A stretch of DNA of 64,000 bases. Origin: JAOZPE01 sp964601275 (lineage in GTDB: Bacteria; Krumholzibacteriota; Krumholzibacteriia; JAJRXK01). Within the stretch, counting starts at the first letter, position 1, and each line of letters starts with the position of its first letter. The notes beneath the pieces are model-generated. The model made no database searches, was not told where the DNA came from, and saw only the letters and a list, made by a program, of their open reading frames with translations. Where the stretch lies: positions 62,001 to 126,000 of the forward strand of contig CAZRMV010000001.1 of NCBI GenBank assembly GCA_964601275.1. The letters are read 5' to 3'. A program made the translations under genes and the position numbers. Of the stretch, positions 55,184-64,000 are shown piece after piece.

Positions 55184-56172
55184 AGGAGACTTCCGCCGGG
55201 GGCCCGTTGGTGTCGGTGGTCACGCCCTTCTACAACACCGCCGCAGAACTCTCCGAGTGCATCGAAAGCGTCCTGGCTCAGAGCTACGAGAACTTCGAGT
55301 ATATCCTCCACGACAACTGTAGTGACGACGGCTCGAGCGAGATTGCCGCCTCCTATGCTGCCCGCGACTCCCGGATCCGCCTCATCCGCAGCGACTGTTT
55401 CCGTCCCCAGGTGGCCAACTACAACCAGGCGTTGACCTGTCTTTCCCCGAAGAGCCGGTACTGCAAGATCGTCCAGGCGGATGACTGGATCTATCCTGAC
55501 TGCCTCCGATTGATGGTCGAGGTGGCCGAGACCGACCCCCGGATCGGGCTGGTCAGTTCCTACTACCGCGAGGGTGATCGGGTGCGGGGGACCGAACTCG
55601 CGGTCGAGGAAACGGTGCTCAGTGGAAGGGAAATCATCCGCCGTCACCTGATCGACGGGATCTACCTCTTCGGTTCACCGACCACGGTGATGTTCCGCAG
55701 CGAGATCGTACGAAGCAGGAATCCCTTCTATGACGAGAGCCGTCTGCACGAGGACACCGAGGCCTGCTACGAGGTGCTGCACGACTGGGATTTCGGTTTC
55801 GTCCACCAGGTCCTGAGCTTCCTGCAGGTCGCGCCCGATTCGACCTACGGGCGGATGCGACAGCTCGATGACAGCCAGCTGGACGGCCTGATCACCTTCC
55901 ACCGCTACGGCCCAGGCTTCCTTTCGCCCGAAGAGTTCAGGCGGTACCGCAAGCAGCGCGAGTCCAGGTACTACCGCCGCCTGGCGCGAGCGGTCCTGGC
56001 GGGCAAGGGAAAGGAGTTCTGGGAGTATCAGAAGGTGGGCCTGGCGACCGTGGGTCTCCGGATCGAACGGGGGAGGATCGCGTGGGCGATCCTCCCCGAA
56101 CTCCTGGGCCTCTTGGCCAACCCCGGCCGGACCCTGCGCGAGGGGTGGCACCATTTCCGCCGGCGTCTCTGA
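55180..56172 (+). CDS. Family 2 glycosyltransferase
   Basis: The 330-residue protein begins VSVVTPFYNTAAELSECIESVLAQSYENFEYI. HDNCSDDGSSEIA (nucleotide site) and KIVQADDWIYPDCL with the D-D pair follow. The middle region IYLFGSPTTVMFRSEIV and HEDTEACYEVLHDWDFGFV fit GT2 A-fold enzymes. The C-terminal ~90 residues are basic and amphipathic. It starts within the stop codon of the preceding lipoprotein gene. A short hairpin with a T-rich end (GCAAG-GCC-CTTGC-TTTCC) directly follows the stop codon and could terminate it. Confidence 0.9.
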   Translation: MKETSAGGPLVSVVTPFYNTAAELSECIESVLAQSYENFEYILHDNCSDDGSSEIAASYAARDSRIRLIRSDCFRPQVANYNQALTCLSPKSRYCKIVQADDWIYPDCLRLMVEVAETDPRIGLVSSYYREGDRVRGTELAVEETVLSGREIIRRHLIDGIYLFGSPTTVMFRSEIVRSRNPFYDESRLHEDTEACYEVLHDWDFGFVHQVLSFLQVAPDSTYGRMRQLDDSQLDGLITFHRYGPGFLSPEEFRRYRKQRESRYYRRLARAVLAGKGKEFWEYQKVGLATVGLRIERGRIAWAILPELLGLLANPGRTLREGWHHFRRRL

Positions 56173-56204
56173 TGCAAGGCCCTTGCTTTCCGGGGTACCG
56201 CGTC

Positions 56205-57545
56205 CTACATCCGCCGGATGATCGCCTCGCCGAAGCCGCTGCAGGAAACCTCGTGGACGTCCTTGCGGCCCTCGCGCACCATCAGGCGAGCCAGGTCGTA
56301 GGTGACCTCGCCCTCGCGGATGGATTTTTCCATTCCGTCGCGGATGCATCGGGCGGCTTCGTTCCAGCCCATGTACTCGAGCATCATCACCGCCGACAGG
56401 ATGATCGAACCGGGGTTGACCTTGTCCATCCCGGTGTACTTCGGGGCGGTTCCGTGGGTCGCTTCGAAGAGCGCGACCTCGTCGGACATGTTCGCGCCGG
56501 GCCCGAGTCCCAGACCGCCCACCAGGGCGATCGCCGCATCACTCACGTAGTCGCCGTTGAGGTTGGGCAAAGCCAGCACGCTGTACTCATCGGGCCGGGT
56601 CTGGATCTGCTGGAAGATCGAGTCCGCGATGCGGTCCTTCACCAGGATCTTTCCCTCGGGCATCTCGCCGTCGAGCTCGTCCCAGAGCCTCTTCTCGGTC
56701 ACGGTCTTCTCGCCGAACTCGCGCTTGATGAGTTCATAGCCCCACTTGGCGAACGAACCCTCGGTGAACTTCATGATGTTGCCCTTGTGCACGATGGTGA
56801 GCGAGGGCAGGTCGTGGGAGACAGCCCACTGCATCGCCTTGCGGATCAGACGCTCGGTTCCGAAGACCGAGATGGGCTTGACCCCGATTCCACTGTCGGT
56901 ACGGATCTGCCGTCCGGTCTTTTCCTTGATGAGGTCGATGATGGCGGTCGCCAACTCGCTGCCCTTCTCGAAGTCATAGCCGGCATACACATCTTCCGTG
57001 TTCTCGCGGAAGATGATGAAGTCGACCTTGTCGGCATACTTGTTCGGCGCGGGAACTCCCTCGAAGTACCTCACCGGCCGCACGCAGGCATAGAGATCGA
57101 GGTGTTGCCGGAAACGGACGTTGATGGAACGGAACCGCTTGCAGACCCCATCGGTCTTTCCGCACTTGTCGCAGGTTCCTCCGTGGTTCTGCTGATGGGC
57201 GCAATAGAGACAGACGTGGGTCTCTTCGCCGATGGGAGTGGTGAAGGGTCCCTTGATCGCGATCTTCAGGTGTCGAATGGCCTCGACCGTCTCGTCGGGG
57301 AACTCGGTGCCGTAGTTCTGCAGCCCCTCCAGTCCGGCATACAACGGACACCAGGCGATCGACCGTTCCTTGCCGTAGGCCTTCTCCACCGCTTGATCCA
57401 CGACTCTCTGCATGACCGGAGTGATGTCGATGCCGATGCCGTCTCCGCGGAGGACGCCGATGATCGGCCGAGCTCCGACCACGGGTGCCCCGTCCCGCAT
57501 TTCAATGAGATCTCCCTCGGGGAGCTTCACCTTCGAGAATTCCAC
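56205..57545 (-). CDS. icd: NADP-type isocitrate dehydrogenase with a cysteine-rich insert
   Basis: The 446-residue protein has the core of prokaryotic Icd: GDGIGIDITPVMQ, IKGPFTTPIG, RSINVRFRQHLDLYACVRPVRY, FRENTEDVYAGYD, VHKGNIMKFTEGSFAKW, LPNLNGDYVSDA and the coenzyme loop EATHGTAPKYTG. Between TTPIG and RSINV, where E. coli Icd has only a few residues, ~30 residues are inserted (about 107-138) with C112-x2-C115, C125-x2-C128 and C135 plus several His, a zinc-ribbon-like arrangement next to the substrate-binding Ser. GTG 57545 has AGGAG upstream. Cytoplasmic TCA-cycle enzyme. Confidence 0.93.
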   Translation of the reverse strand: MEFSKVKLPEGDLIEMRDGAPVVGARPIIGVLRGDGIGIDITPVMQRVVDQAVEKAYGKERSIAWCPLYAGLEGLQNYGTEFPDETVEAIRHLKIAIKGPFTTPIGEETHVCLYCAHQQNHGGTCDKCGKTDGVCKRFRSINVRFRQHLDLYACVRPVRYFEGVPAPNKYADKVDFIIFRENTEDVYAGYDFEKGSELATAIIDLIKEKTGRQIRTDSGIGVKPISVFGTERLIRKAMQWAVSHDLPSLTIVHKGNIMKFTEGSFAKWGYELIKREFGEKTVTEKRLWDELDGEMPEGKILVKDRIADSIFQQIQTRPDEYSVLALPNLNGDYVSDAAIALVGGLGLGPGANMSDEVALFEATHGTAPKYTGMDKVNPGSIILSAVMMLEYMGWNEAARCIRDGMEKSIREGEVTYDLARLMVREGRKDVHEVSCSGFGEAIIRRM

Positions 57546-57672
57546 GTCGGTCTCCTTGTTGTGCAGTGAAGAAAACGAGCCATCCTGCTTCGCCCCGAAG
57601 CCAGGGTGAAGACGAGCCAGAAGATAGGAAACCGCGGCCGGCGCGCCCAGGGGGGATTTTGCCGGAGCGCCC

Positions 57673-58206
57673 CTAGCTCCCGGACGAGCCGCCTCGGGAC
57701 GGGGGGCGGGAGTAATTCCACAGGAGGCGGCCGATCCACAGGCCCACGAAGCCCAGATAGGCGCCGAGAACCCAGTTGAACTCTCCGCCCAGGCGCTCAC
57801 TTCCGTCGATGGCCGAGCGGACCGACAGATGGAAGATCACCAGGAAGAAGACGAGGGTGACCGCGCAGAAGCCCAGCAGACTCTGGGCGATCTCCTCTCG
57901 GGTCTGCCGGCTGCGGACGGGGTCGAGCCAATAGTCGCGCCGCGGCAGGTGGATGAGCCAGGCGGGAACGATCTGGAGAATCAGGGCGATGAGGGTGAAA
58001 AGTCCGCTCAGACCGAGGATCACTTCCCAGAAGAGCCGGGCGAAATCAGCCGGAGAGGCCCATGTGTCGGCCTGGGCGTGCTCGTTGAAATGGGTGGGAA
58101 TCCGTTCCGGCAGTTCGGGGGTGTAGTGGATCCAATACGCCGCGGCGATCACCACCAGCAGCACGACGATGAGGAAATTGAAACTGCGGAGGACATGCAT
58201 GGGCAC
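57673..58206 (-). CDS. DUF1648-like membrane protein
   Basis: The 177-residue protein has four helices (about 7-24, 55-82, 108-130, 145-163). LPERIPTHFNEHAQADTW after the first helix is the DUF1648 motif (L-P-x-x-I-P-x-H-F-N-x-x-x-x-x-D). No catalytic motif is seen. The start may be GTG 58206 or ATG 58200. It lies upstream of icd on the same strand, with a 127-base gap containing a small hairpin, so co-transcription is possible but not clear. Confidence 0.8.
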   Translation of the reverse strand: MPMHVLRSFNFLIVVLLVVIAAAYWIHYTPELPERIPTHFNEHAQADTWASPADFARLFWEVILGLSGLFTLIALILQIVPAWLIHLPRRDYWLDPVRSRQTREEIAQSLLGFCAVTLVFFLVIFHLSVRSAIDGSERLGGEFNWVLGAYLGFVGLWIGRLLWNYSRPPSRGGSSGS

Positions 58207-58241
58207 CGATCGCCGGGATCCTTGATGGGGTCGGAGGAGAA

Positions 58242-58268
58242 GGCCCGGAGAGCTTAGCTCTCCGGGCC
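58242..58268 (-). terminator. Intrinsic terminator-like hairpin after the giant propeller gene
   Basis: A perfect 12-bp stem: GGCCCGGAGAGC, 3-base loop, GCTCTCCGGGCC. On the minus strand it lies 122 bases after the giant protein's stop and is followed by TTCTCC, a weak T-rich tail. It separates that gene from the DUF1648 gene, whose start is only 36 bases further on. Confidence 0.6.
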
Positions 58269-58390
58269 CGCGGTGTCCACCCGCGACGGCGGGGAGCCAC
58301 CCATTCCGCCGTATGTTCGGCCAATGCGGAACGGCTGACTCCGGGCGGGGCCGGCCGGGCGGAGGGACTCGCCCGCAAACCCCCTCGCAA

Positions 58391-61300
58391 TCAGCGGATC
58401 AGCACCATCTTCCGCGAAGCGGTGAATCCAGGGGCCACCAGCCGGTAGAAATAGGTCCCGCTGGAGACCGGGGTGCCCCGGTCGTCGAGACCGTTCCACC
58501 GGACGGTGTACTTGTCCGCGGGTCGGAACTCGTTCACCAGGGTGGCCACCAGGCGCCCGCGCAAGTCGAAGACCACCAGCTTCACCGGCCCCGCCTTGGC
58601 GGTGGAGAAGGCGATGGTGGTCCGTGGATTGAAGGCGTTGGGGTAGTTCTGCTCGAGGGAATTGGTCACCGCCCGTTTCACCACGATCGGGCCATGCCGG
58701 GCCCCGGCGCGGCCATCCCACACCTCCACCAGTTCGTAGCGAAACTCAAGATTGGCTTTCACCTGTCGATCGCGGAACTGCAATTGAACCGGCTCTTCTC
58801 CGGCGAAGGCCTCGATCGGCGTTTCGCCGATGGGAATGAAACCGCCCTGGTTCCCTTCCGCCCGCAGGATCTGGAAACCGCTCAAACCGGGAGCGAGGGT
58901 GCTGTTCCAATCGAGGACCACGTCCCGGCCTTCGATCCGCGCATGGAGCTGTACCTGGACCACTCCCACCGCGAGATCCACCCCGAAGGCGCCGCTGAGG
59001 GTCATGCCGATCTCCTCGCCGCTGCGGAAGAGGGTCACCAGGACCCGGTCGGTTCCGACCGCATCGAAAGGCACCACCCAGTCGATCGAACCCTCGGCGG
59101 GAGCGTGGCCGGCGATGGGATTCCAGTGGAGTCCTTCATCTTTCGACCATTCGACCACCGCGTAATCGGCGGTCCAATGGTGGGGCAGGTCCCAGTCGAT
59201 GTGGATGGACGGTCCCGTCCGGTAGACCTTCCCCTCATGTGGGGACTCCAACTTGGGGCGAATGGTCCGGATGGTGTCGACTCCGGCGAAGGCGCGATCC
59301 GAAGCGAATCCGGAAATGCGGGTCTCGACTTGTTCCCCGATCGCGAGGCTGTCCTGGAAGGCCACCCGATCGAACTTGATCACCAGTTCGTCCAGGCCGT
59401 CCTGGTCGGAATCCTCGATCGCCACCGGATCGGGCTCCGCGGGCACCTTGCCATTGAGAAGAACGGTCGAGAGATCGATTTCCTGCGGGAAGAATCCGCG
59501 CGGCAACTCGATGCGGCCCTCGATCCACCGGCCCCGCGACGACAGGCCGGGCGAGTCGGGGAACACCTCGACCACCGCGTCGAGATCGCCCACGGGAACG
59601 CTGGAGGTGTTGAGGATGGACAGGTTCAGATCGGCGTTGGTGGCCACCACGGTCAATCCACTGCCCGACGGGTCGAAGGCCACCGCGGCCGGGTCCCCTC
59701 CGACGGTGATCGTATCCACGATCGTGTAGCTGAGCGTCGGCGGGGGCAGTGGCGCATTCGGATCGAGGACCGAAACCGGCCCCATGATGTCGAGGGAAAC
59801 CACCAGGATGTCGTCGCTGCCTTCCTGGATGAGATAGAGAAGGGTTCCGTCGGGCGAGATGGCCAGCGACTTGGTCTTGGATCCGCCCCTGACCGACAGC
59901 AGCACCTGGTCTTCGGTGGCGCTGCCCGGCTGGACATCGAAGATGTCCACCGAGCCCTCGGTGGTGAGAACGAACAACAGGGAGCCATCCGGACTCACCG
60001 CCACGCTCTTGGTCGCCGATCGTCCTCGGACCGATCGAAGGACCGAGTTGTAGTCGGTCGTTGCGATGACCAGGTATCCGTCGTCGGTTCCGAAGTACAG
60101 AAGCGTCCCGTCGGGAGACACCGCGACCGACTTCGTCTTCGAACCTCCCCGCACCGAGAGCAGGACCTTGTTGAAGGTCTCGCTGGTGGGATCGCTGTCG
60201 AGAACATCGAAGCCCGGTTCACCGGTACGCGCCACGAAGACCCGATCCTGGGCGGGACTGACCGCCACATCCACCGGACCCAGACCCACCGGAATGGTCT
60301 GGGTGACGGTGTTGTAGCCCGAAGAATCGGGGTCGGTATTGATGATCGAGAGACTGTTCGAGGAGAAGTTGGCCACGTAGGCCCGCGTTCCATTCGCGGT
60401 GATGGCGATGGCCACCGGTCGCGCTCCGACGGTGATGGACGGGAGCGAGACGAACCCCACCAGGTCGATGGGAAGAACCGAATCCGATCCGGGATTGACG
60501 GTATACGCGCGCGTTCCATCCGGAGTCACGATCACCGCGCGGGTCGCTTCGTTGGTCGAGACGGTCGCCACCACCTGGTCCACCGGAGAATCGGTGGGAA
60601 CGAGCACCCGGAAGGGCATCGAGGCCGAGCTGTCACCGGCGGCATCGACGACCAGGACATTCCCGGTGGCCGCGCCGCTGGGCACCGTCACGTGCAGGTA
60701 GTCGACGCTGCCTGCTGCCGGAATCGTCTCCACCTCGTTGAAGAAGACCCTCATCGTCGAGGGGTCGGAATCGAAGCCCTGGCCGGAAAGGACCACGTCC
60801 GTGCCCGCGGGGCCGCTGGGTGGATTCACCGCCGAAAGGATGAGAGCAGGAGCCGCCGCAGTGGTGAAGGTTGTCGAAGACGGCACCGCCAAGGGCCCCG
60901 AGGACTGGTCGAGCACTCCACTGGTGATTTCCACGTGGTAGGTGGTCTCGTAGGCGAGGGGTGTGCTTGGAGTGAGGGAAACCTTCCGCCCGTTGTCCGC
61001 GAAACCCACCAGGGCCGGAATCGGGGCGGTGGCCCCGTCCTCCTGGACGAAGTAGGTGGAAGTGCTCACCGAAGCCGGGTCGACGGCGCGGCTGAAGGTG
61101 GTCTGGATGGCGGTGGTGGAACTGACGCCGGTGGTCTGATCCAGGGGGAGGATCTCCGCCACCTCCAGGGGAAGCGTTTCCGGGTCCTGGACGACGGTGG
61201 CGGTGACGGTGGAATCGAGGACGACGCCTTCGATGAACACACCGAGAGTGTCCTCGCCCACCGTCGATCGCAGTTTCCACGAAGTCTGGGCAAAGCCGTC

Positions 61301-64000
61301 GCTGTCGGTGAGCACCACGTAGGTGGATCGATCGTCGGGTCCGACCCCGGCCCCAGGCAGGGCGGAGAAGGTGACGTTCGTTCCCGGCGCCGGGGCGCCG
61401 AGTCCATCGAACACCCGGATCCTCACCGGCGCGGGCAACCGCTGACCGGTGATGCCGGTCTGCCGGTTTCCCGAGACGACCTCGGCGCGTGCCGCGCCGC
61501 TGAAGTCGAAGTAGATCACGTTGTTGCTGACGGTTCCGACCATGTAGAGCCTTCGGCCGTCGATGCTCCACGCCTGATCGGTGGAGGCCAGGCCATTGGC
61601 GTCGAGGAAACCGGGGTGCTGGATGTAGGGGAAGGAGGAGATGTCGTAGTACTCGAGCCCGAGCCCGTGGACATTGAGGACGACCCGGTCACCCCGGGGA
61701 GAGACATCGATCGTCTCCGGGCCCAGGGAGCTTCCCGCTCTGACCTCGAAGCGATCGAGGACGGCAGGCTGGGCGGGGTCGGTGCAATCCAGGGTCACGA
61801 TGGAACGGGTTTGTGGACTGGCATCGAGGTTCACCGTCAACACCAGGCATCTCGACCCATCCGGCGTGAACGAGGCGGCCAGTGGTTGTTCAGGGACGCC
61901 GCTGGTCGAATCGGGTGGCATCACCACTTCCCCGATCCGGCTCAGGTAGGTCGGGGAGGTGGGGTCGAAGTCGATGATGTGCACCTGTCCGGTGGAACCA
62001 CAGGCGTAGAGGAAGGCTCCTCCCGGATGGAAGGTGAGGTCGACCGGATGGTCGAACGGAGGAGTCCAGCCGAAGATCTTGTTCTCGTTGACCGAATCGG
62101 GAACGAGGCCGGCGACCGCCAAGCCGCCGCCCACGGCGTCGGAGATCACCAGGAATCCACCATCGGGGCTCATGACCACCTGTTCCGGAGTGAAGGACGG
62201 GTCGACCGTGCTCTGGTCGATCACCGTGAAATCCTTCGCGAACCCCGAAGAGAGCCGATCGGTATTGAGCACATAGACCGCGTCATCCGACAGGGATGCG
62301 ATGCAGAGGCGTTTGCCGTCCGGGGTGAACGCGAGATCCGTCACTTCGGAGTTGGCCTGGCGCAGGAACGCGATCGGCTGGTTGAAGCGGCCGCTTCCCG
62401 GGTCGATATCGACGAGCTGCACCTCACCGGCGGTCCCGCCGACGGCGAGAAGATCCCCGGACGGAGAGACCGCGATCTGATGGGTGAGTTCGCCCACGGA
62501 AATCGACGGCGTGTCCCCGGCCCGGCGAAGACGGTCATTCGCGGTGGGAGTGGGGTCGAGTACTTCCATGAAGAACGCGTTGGAGACCTGGATCGCCGCC
62601 GGATTGCCCAGCGGAACCCCGACGTCGCGCAAGACGGTCACCGGTCCGCCACCGAATGCGGGAGGTACCGCCGCCTCCAGGACCGTCGCGGTTCCCCGGC
62701 TCGGAATCACGGTGATCCCATCGAAATCGAGCACGGTGAAACCAAAGGGGTTCTCTTCACCCGAAACGACCACCTTCGCTCCCACCGGCGCGGCCTTGGG
62801 CACGATGGTGTGGATGACCGGACCGAAGCCGATCCCGGTGATTTCCAGCTGTCCGGTGTCTTCCAGGAGGGTGTAGAGGTAGAGGCCGTCCGGAGACACC
62901 TCCACATCAATGGGATGGATCCCGGCGTCGAGATTCGACGCGGCGGTGAGGAAGGTCGCGTTGGCCGGATTCAGATCGATGACATCGACCTGGCTGCGGT
63001 CACGGTTCGCGGTGAACAGGAACAGTCCGTCTGGGGTGATGCTGATTCCGCGTTGCGACCCCACCGACGGGATGGTGAGGCTGGAAGAGAGCGTCGAAAG
63101 ATCGATGACTTCCACGCTGCCCTCGGCGTCGCTCACGTAGGCGAGCAATCCCGCCGGTTCGACGACCACGTCCCGGGGGTCGAGCGAGACGGGGATCTGC
63201 GCGGCAAGGGTTCCGTCGTGCGCGTCGAACACCCAGAGGTTCCCACTTCCCGAGAGGGCCAGGATCCGGCCATGGGATGGGTCGAGGGCGATCGGTCCGC
63301 GAAGACTCGGGGCCGGCGCCCTGATCTCGTTGATCTGTCGCCGATAGGTCTCGCTCTGCCGCTCCACGTCGAAGACCTGGATCGTTCCGGCATCGGTGGG
63401 GATGTAGGCGAAATGGCCCTCCGGCCCCACCTTCACCCCCAAGGGCGTCGCGGTGAGGGGGATCTGGTCGAGGACGCCGTTGAACAGGGCGCCGTCGCCG
63501 GAATCGCTGTCGATTTCGAAGAGACGGGGCGGCAACTGGCTGACCGCGTAGACCCGCTTGCCATCGGGGCTCGCGGAGACCGCCAGCGCGCCCGCGCCGC
63601 CCAGGTCGATGCTGGTCGCTTGCAGATACCCTCCGAGACCGGCGTCGATCACCACCGAACCGAGTCCGGCCCCGGTGGCGATGTATGCGTATCGGCCGTC
63701 CGGCAGGAGCGTGATGTCCTGGGGCGCGGCGAAGAGTTCGACCGTGCCCACTCGCGTGCCCCGGGCCGCATTGGTCGCGCCCACCACGGTGAAGACGATG
63801 CCATTGGAGGTATTGCCCCCGCTGACCACGGTCACCGGACCGGTCGACGCGTTGGGTGGAACCTCCACCAGGAGCTGGGTGGGCGAGGCCTGCAGCACCG
63901 TGGCGGCGATCGTGCCGAAGAGGACGGTGTCATTGGACGGGTTCGAGTCGAATCCGTCGCCGTCCACGACGACGATCGTACCCGCGACGCCCTTGGTGGG
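58391..64000 (-). CDS. Giant exported TIG / YVTN beta-propeller / Big-domain protein with FlgD/T9SS-like C-terminus (N-terminus beyond the window)
   Basis: The frame is open to the right edge, so the first part is missing; 1,869 residues remain. In order they show a TIG (IPT) domain (about 1-75), a propeller with repeats such as ISITPDGLFLFTANRD and VEVSPDGLYLYTLLED, a second TIG (about 390-460), a second propeller, Ig-like Big_1 and Big_5 domains (about 870-1080; GQRLPAPVRIRVFDGLGAP, TTFSRAVDPASVS), a third TIG, and a third propeller (about 1175-1450). A C-terminal FlgD/T9SS-like module follows (LEQNYPNAFNPRTTIAFS ... SSGTYFYRLVAPG). No catalytic motif is seen. Likely a surface or secreted adhesive protein. 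Three blades of the last propeller share a near-identical motif (S-V-R-G-G-S-K-T-K-S). Confidence 0.88.
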   Translation of the reverse strand, partial: PTKGVAGTIVVVDGDGFDSNPSNDTVLFGTIAATVLQASPTQLLVEVPPNASTGPVTVVSGGNTSNGIVFTVVGATNAARGTRVGTVELFAAPQDITLLPDGRYAYIATGAGLGSVVIDAGLGGYLQATSIDLGGAGALAVSASPDGKRVYAVSQLPPRLFEIDSDSGDGALFNGVLDQIPLTATPLGVKVGPEGHFAYIPTDAGTIQVFDVERQSETYRRQINEIRAPAPSLRGPIALDPSHGRILALSGSGNLWVFDAHDGTLAAQIPVSLDPRDVVVEPAGLLAYVSDAEGSVEVIDLSTLSSSLTIPSVGSQRGISITPDGLFLFTANRDRSQVDVIDLNPANATFLTAASNLDAGIHPIDVEVSPDGLYLYTLLEDTGQLEITGIGFGPVIHTIVPKAAPVGAKVVVSGEENPFGFTVLDFDGITVIPSRGTATVLEAAVPPAFGGGPVTVLRDVGVPLGNPAAIQVSNAFFMEVLDPTPTANDRLRRAGDTPSISVGELTHQIAVSPSGDLLAVGGTAGEVQLVDIDPGSGRFNQPIAFLRQANSEVTDLAFTPDGKRLCIASLSDDAVYVLNTDRLSSGFAKDFTVIDQSTVDPSFTPEQVVMSPDGGFLVISDAVGGGLAVAGLVPDSVNENKIFGWTPPFDHPVDLTFHPGGAFLYACGSTGQVHIIDFDPTSPTYLSRIGEVVMPPDSTSGVPEQPLAASFTPDGSRCLVLTVNLDASPQTRSIVTLDCTDPAQPAVLDRFEVRAGSSLGPETIDVSPRGDRVVLNVHGLGLEYYDISSFPYIQHPGFLDANGLASTDQAWSIDGRRLYMVGTVSNNVIYFDFSGAARAEVVSGNRQTGITGQRLPAPVRIRVFDGLGAPAPGTNVTFSALPGAGVGPDDRSTYVVLTDSDGFAQTSWKLRSTVGEDTLGVFIEGVVLDSTVTATVVQDPETLPLEVAEILPLDQTTGVSSTTAIQTTFSRAVDPASVSTSTYFVQEDGATAPIPALVGFADNGRKVSLTPSTPLAYETTYHVEITSGVLDQSSGPLAVPSSTTFTTAAAPALILSAVNPPSGPAGTDVVLSGQGFDSDPSTMRVFFNEVETIPAAGSVDYLHVTVPSGAATGNVLVVDAAGDSSASMPFRVLVPTDSPVDQVVATVSTNEATRAVIVTPDGTRAYTVNPGSDSVLPIDLVGFVSLPSITVGARPVAIAITANGTRAYVANFSSNSLSIINTDPDSSGYNTVTQTIPVGLGPVDVAVSPAQDRVFVARTGEPGFDVLDSDPTSETFNKVLLSVRGGSKTKSVAVSPDGTLLYFGTDDGYLVIATTDYNSVLRSVRGRSATKSVAVSPDGSLLFVLTTEGSVDIFDVQPGSATEDQVLLSVRGGSKTKSLAISPDGTLLYLIQEGSDDILVVSLDIMGPVSVLDPNAPLPPPTLSYTIVDTITVGGDPAAVAFDPSGSGLTVVATNADLNLSILNTSSVPVGDLDAVVEVFPDSPGLSSRGRWIEGRIELPRGFFPQEIDLSTVLLNGKVPAEPDPVAIEDSDQDGLDELVIKFDRVAFQDSLAIGEQVETRISGFASDRAFAGVDTIRTIRPKLESPHEGKVYRTGPSIHIDWDLPHHWTADYAVVEWSKDEGLHWNPIAGHAPAEGSIDWVVPFDAVGTDRVLVTLFRSGEEIGMTLSGAFGVDLAVGVVQVQLHARIEGRDVVLDWNSTLAPGLSGFQILRAEGNQGGFIPIGETPIEAFAGEEPVQLQFRDRQVKANLEFRYELVEVWDGRAGARHGPIVVKRAVTNSLEQNYPNAFNPRTTIAFSTAKAGPVKLVVFDLRGRLVATLVNEFRPADKYTVRWNGLDDRGTPVSSGTYFYRLVAPGFTASRKMVLIR

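Overview
The window is a scaffold piece from a high-GC, Gram-negative, respiring bacterium. It contains two 100-N assembly gaps (12256-12355 and 15111-15210). Several secreted proteins end in FlgD/T9SS-like 'NPFNP...' C-terminal domains. Together with alternative complex III, a fused CcoN-CcoO and TIG/beta-propeller giant proteins, this points to the FCB side of the tree (an Eisenbacteria, Krumholzibacteriota or Latescibacterota-like lineage). That placement is inference: there is no rRNA or other marker here to settle it.

Region 1 (2-5666) holds a truncated outer-membrane-type protein, a two-gene molybdenum hydroxylase (2Fe-2S subunit plus Tat-exported molybdopterin subunit), a small DUF2892 membrane protein and an MFS transporter. 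Region 2 (6164-25063) is one long respiratory locus. In order it encodes ActA, ActB, ActC, ActD, ActE and ActF of alternative complex III, a small one-helix protein, cytochrome oxidase subunit II- and I-like proteins, CcoI, CcoS, a CcoNO fusion, CcoQ-like, CcoP, CcoG, a 41-residue FixH-like protein and a convergent SafE-like (DsbD_2) membrane protein. The subunit II and I homologues lying between complex III and the cbb3 genes have lost the CuA ligands and most of the haem-copper active-site ligands, while keeping a low-spin haem site and a cytochrome c domain. This is the most interesting thing in the window. The downstream CcoN keeps all its ligands, so cbb3 is the likely terminal oxidase, and the degenerate pair may wire complex III to it.

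Region 3 (25253-31898) holds a probable small ORF, a UbiA-like prenyltransferase, DUF6165, the polyamine pair speD-speE behind a good sigma70-type promoter, a sulfatase-fold envelope protein and a DASS/SLC13 transporter. Region 4 (32008-35852) starts with another clear promoter and encodes three exported proteins: a CARDB-like small protein, an FG-GAP propeller protein with a FlgD-like tail, and a subtilisin lipoprotein.

Region 5 (36041-47414) is a tightly overlapping surface-polysaccharide operon. It has a pyruvyl transferase, a Wzm/Wzt-type ABC exporter, a GT2, and a cassette for an unusual nucleotide sugar (SDR epimerase, C-methyltransferase, RmlC-like epimerase, DUF4910 protein, HemL-like aminotransferase, cytidylyltransferase-like enzyme, PIG-L deacetylase). 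Region 6 (47431-58206) is a mixed housekeeping stretch: an EEP-family lipoprotein, an HslJ/META lipoprotein, acetyl-CoA synthetase, a Peptidase_Mx plus ATP-grasp pair, a VTT-domain protein, a lipoprotein coupled to a GT2, isocitrate dehydrogenase with a cysteine-rich insert, and a DUF1648 protein. Region 7 (58391-64000) is the C-terminal 1,869 residues of a giant exported TIG/beta-propeller protein that runs off the right edge.
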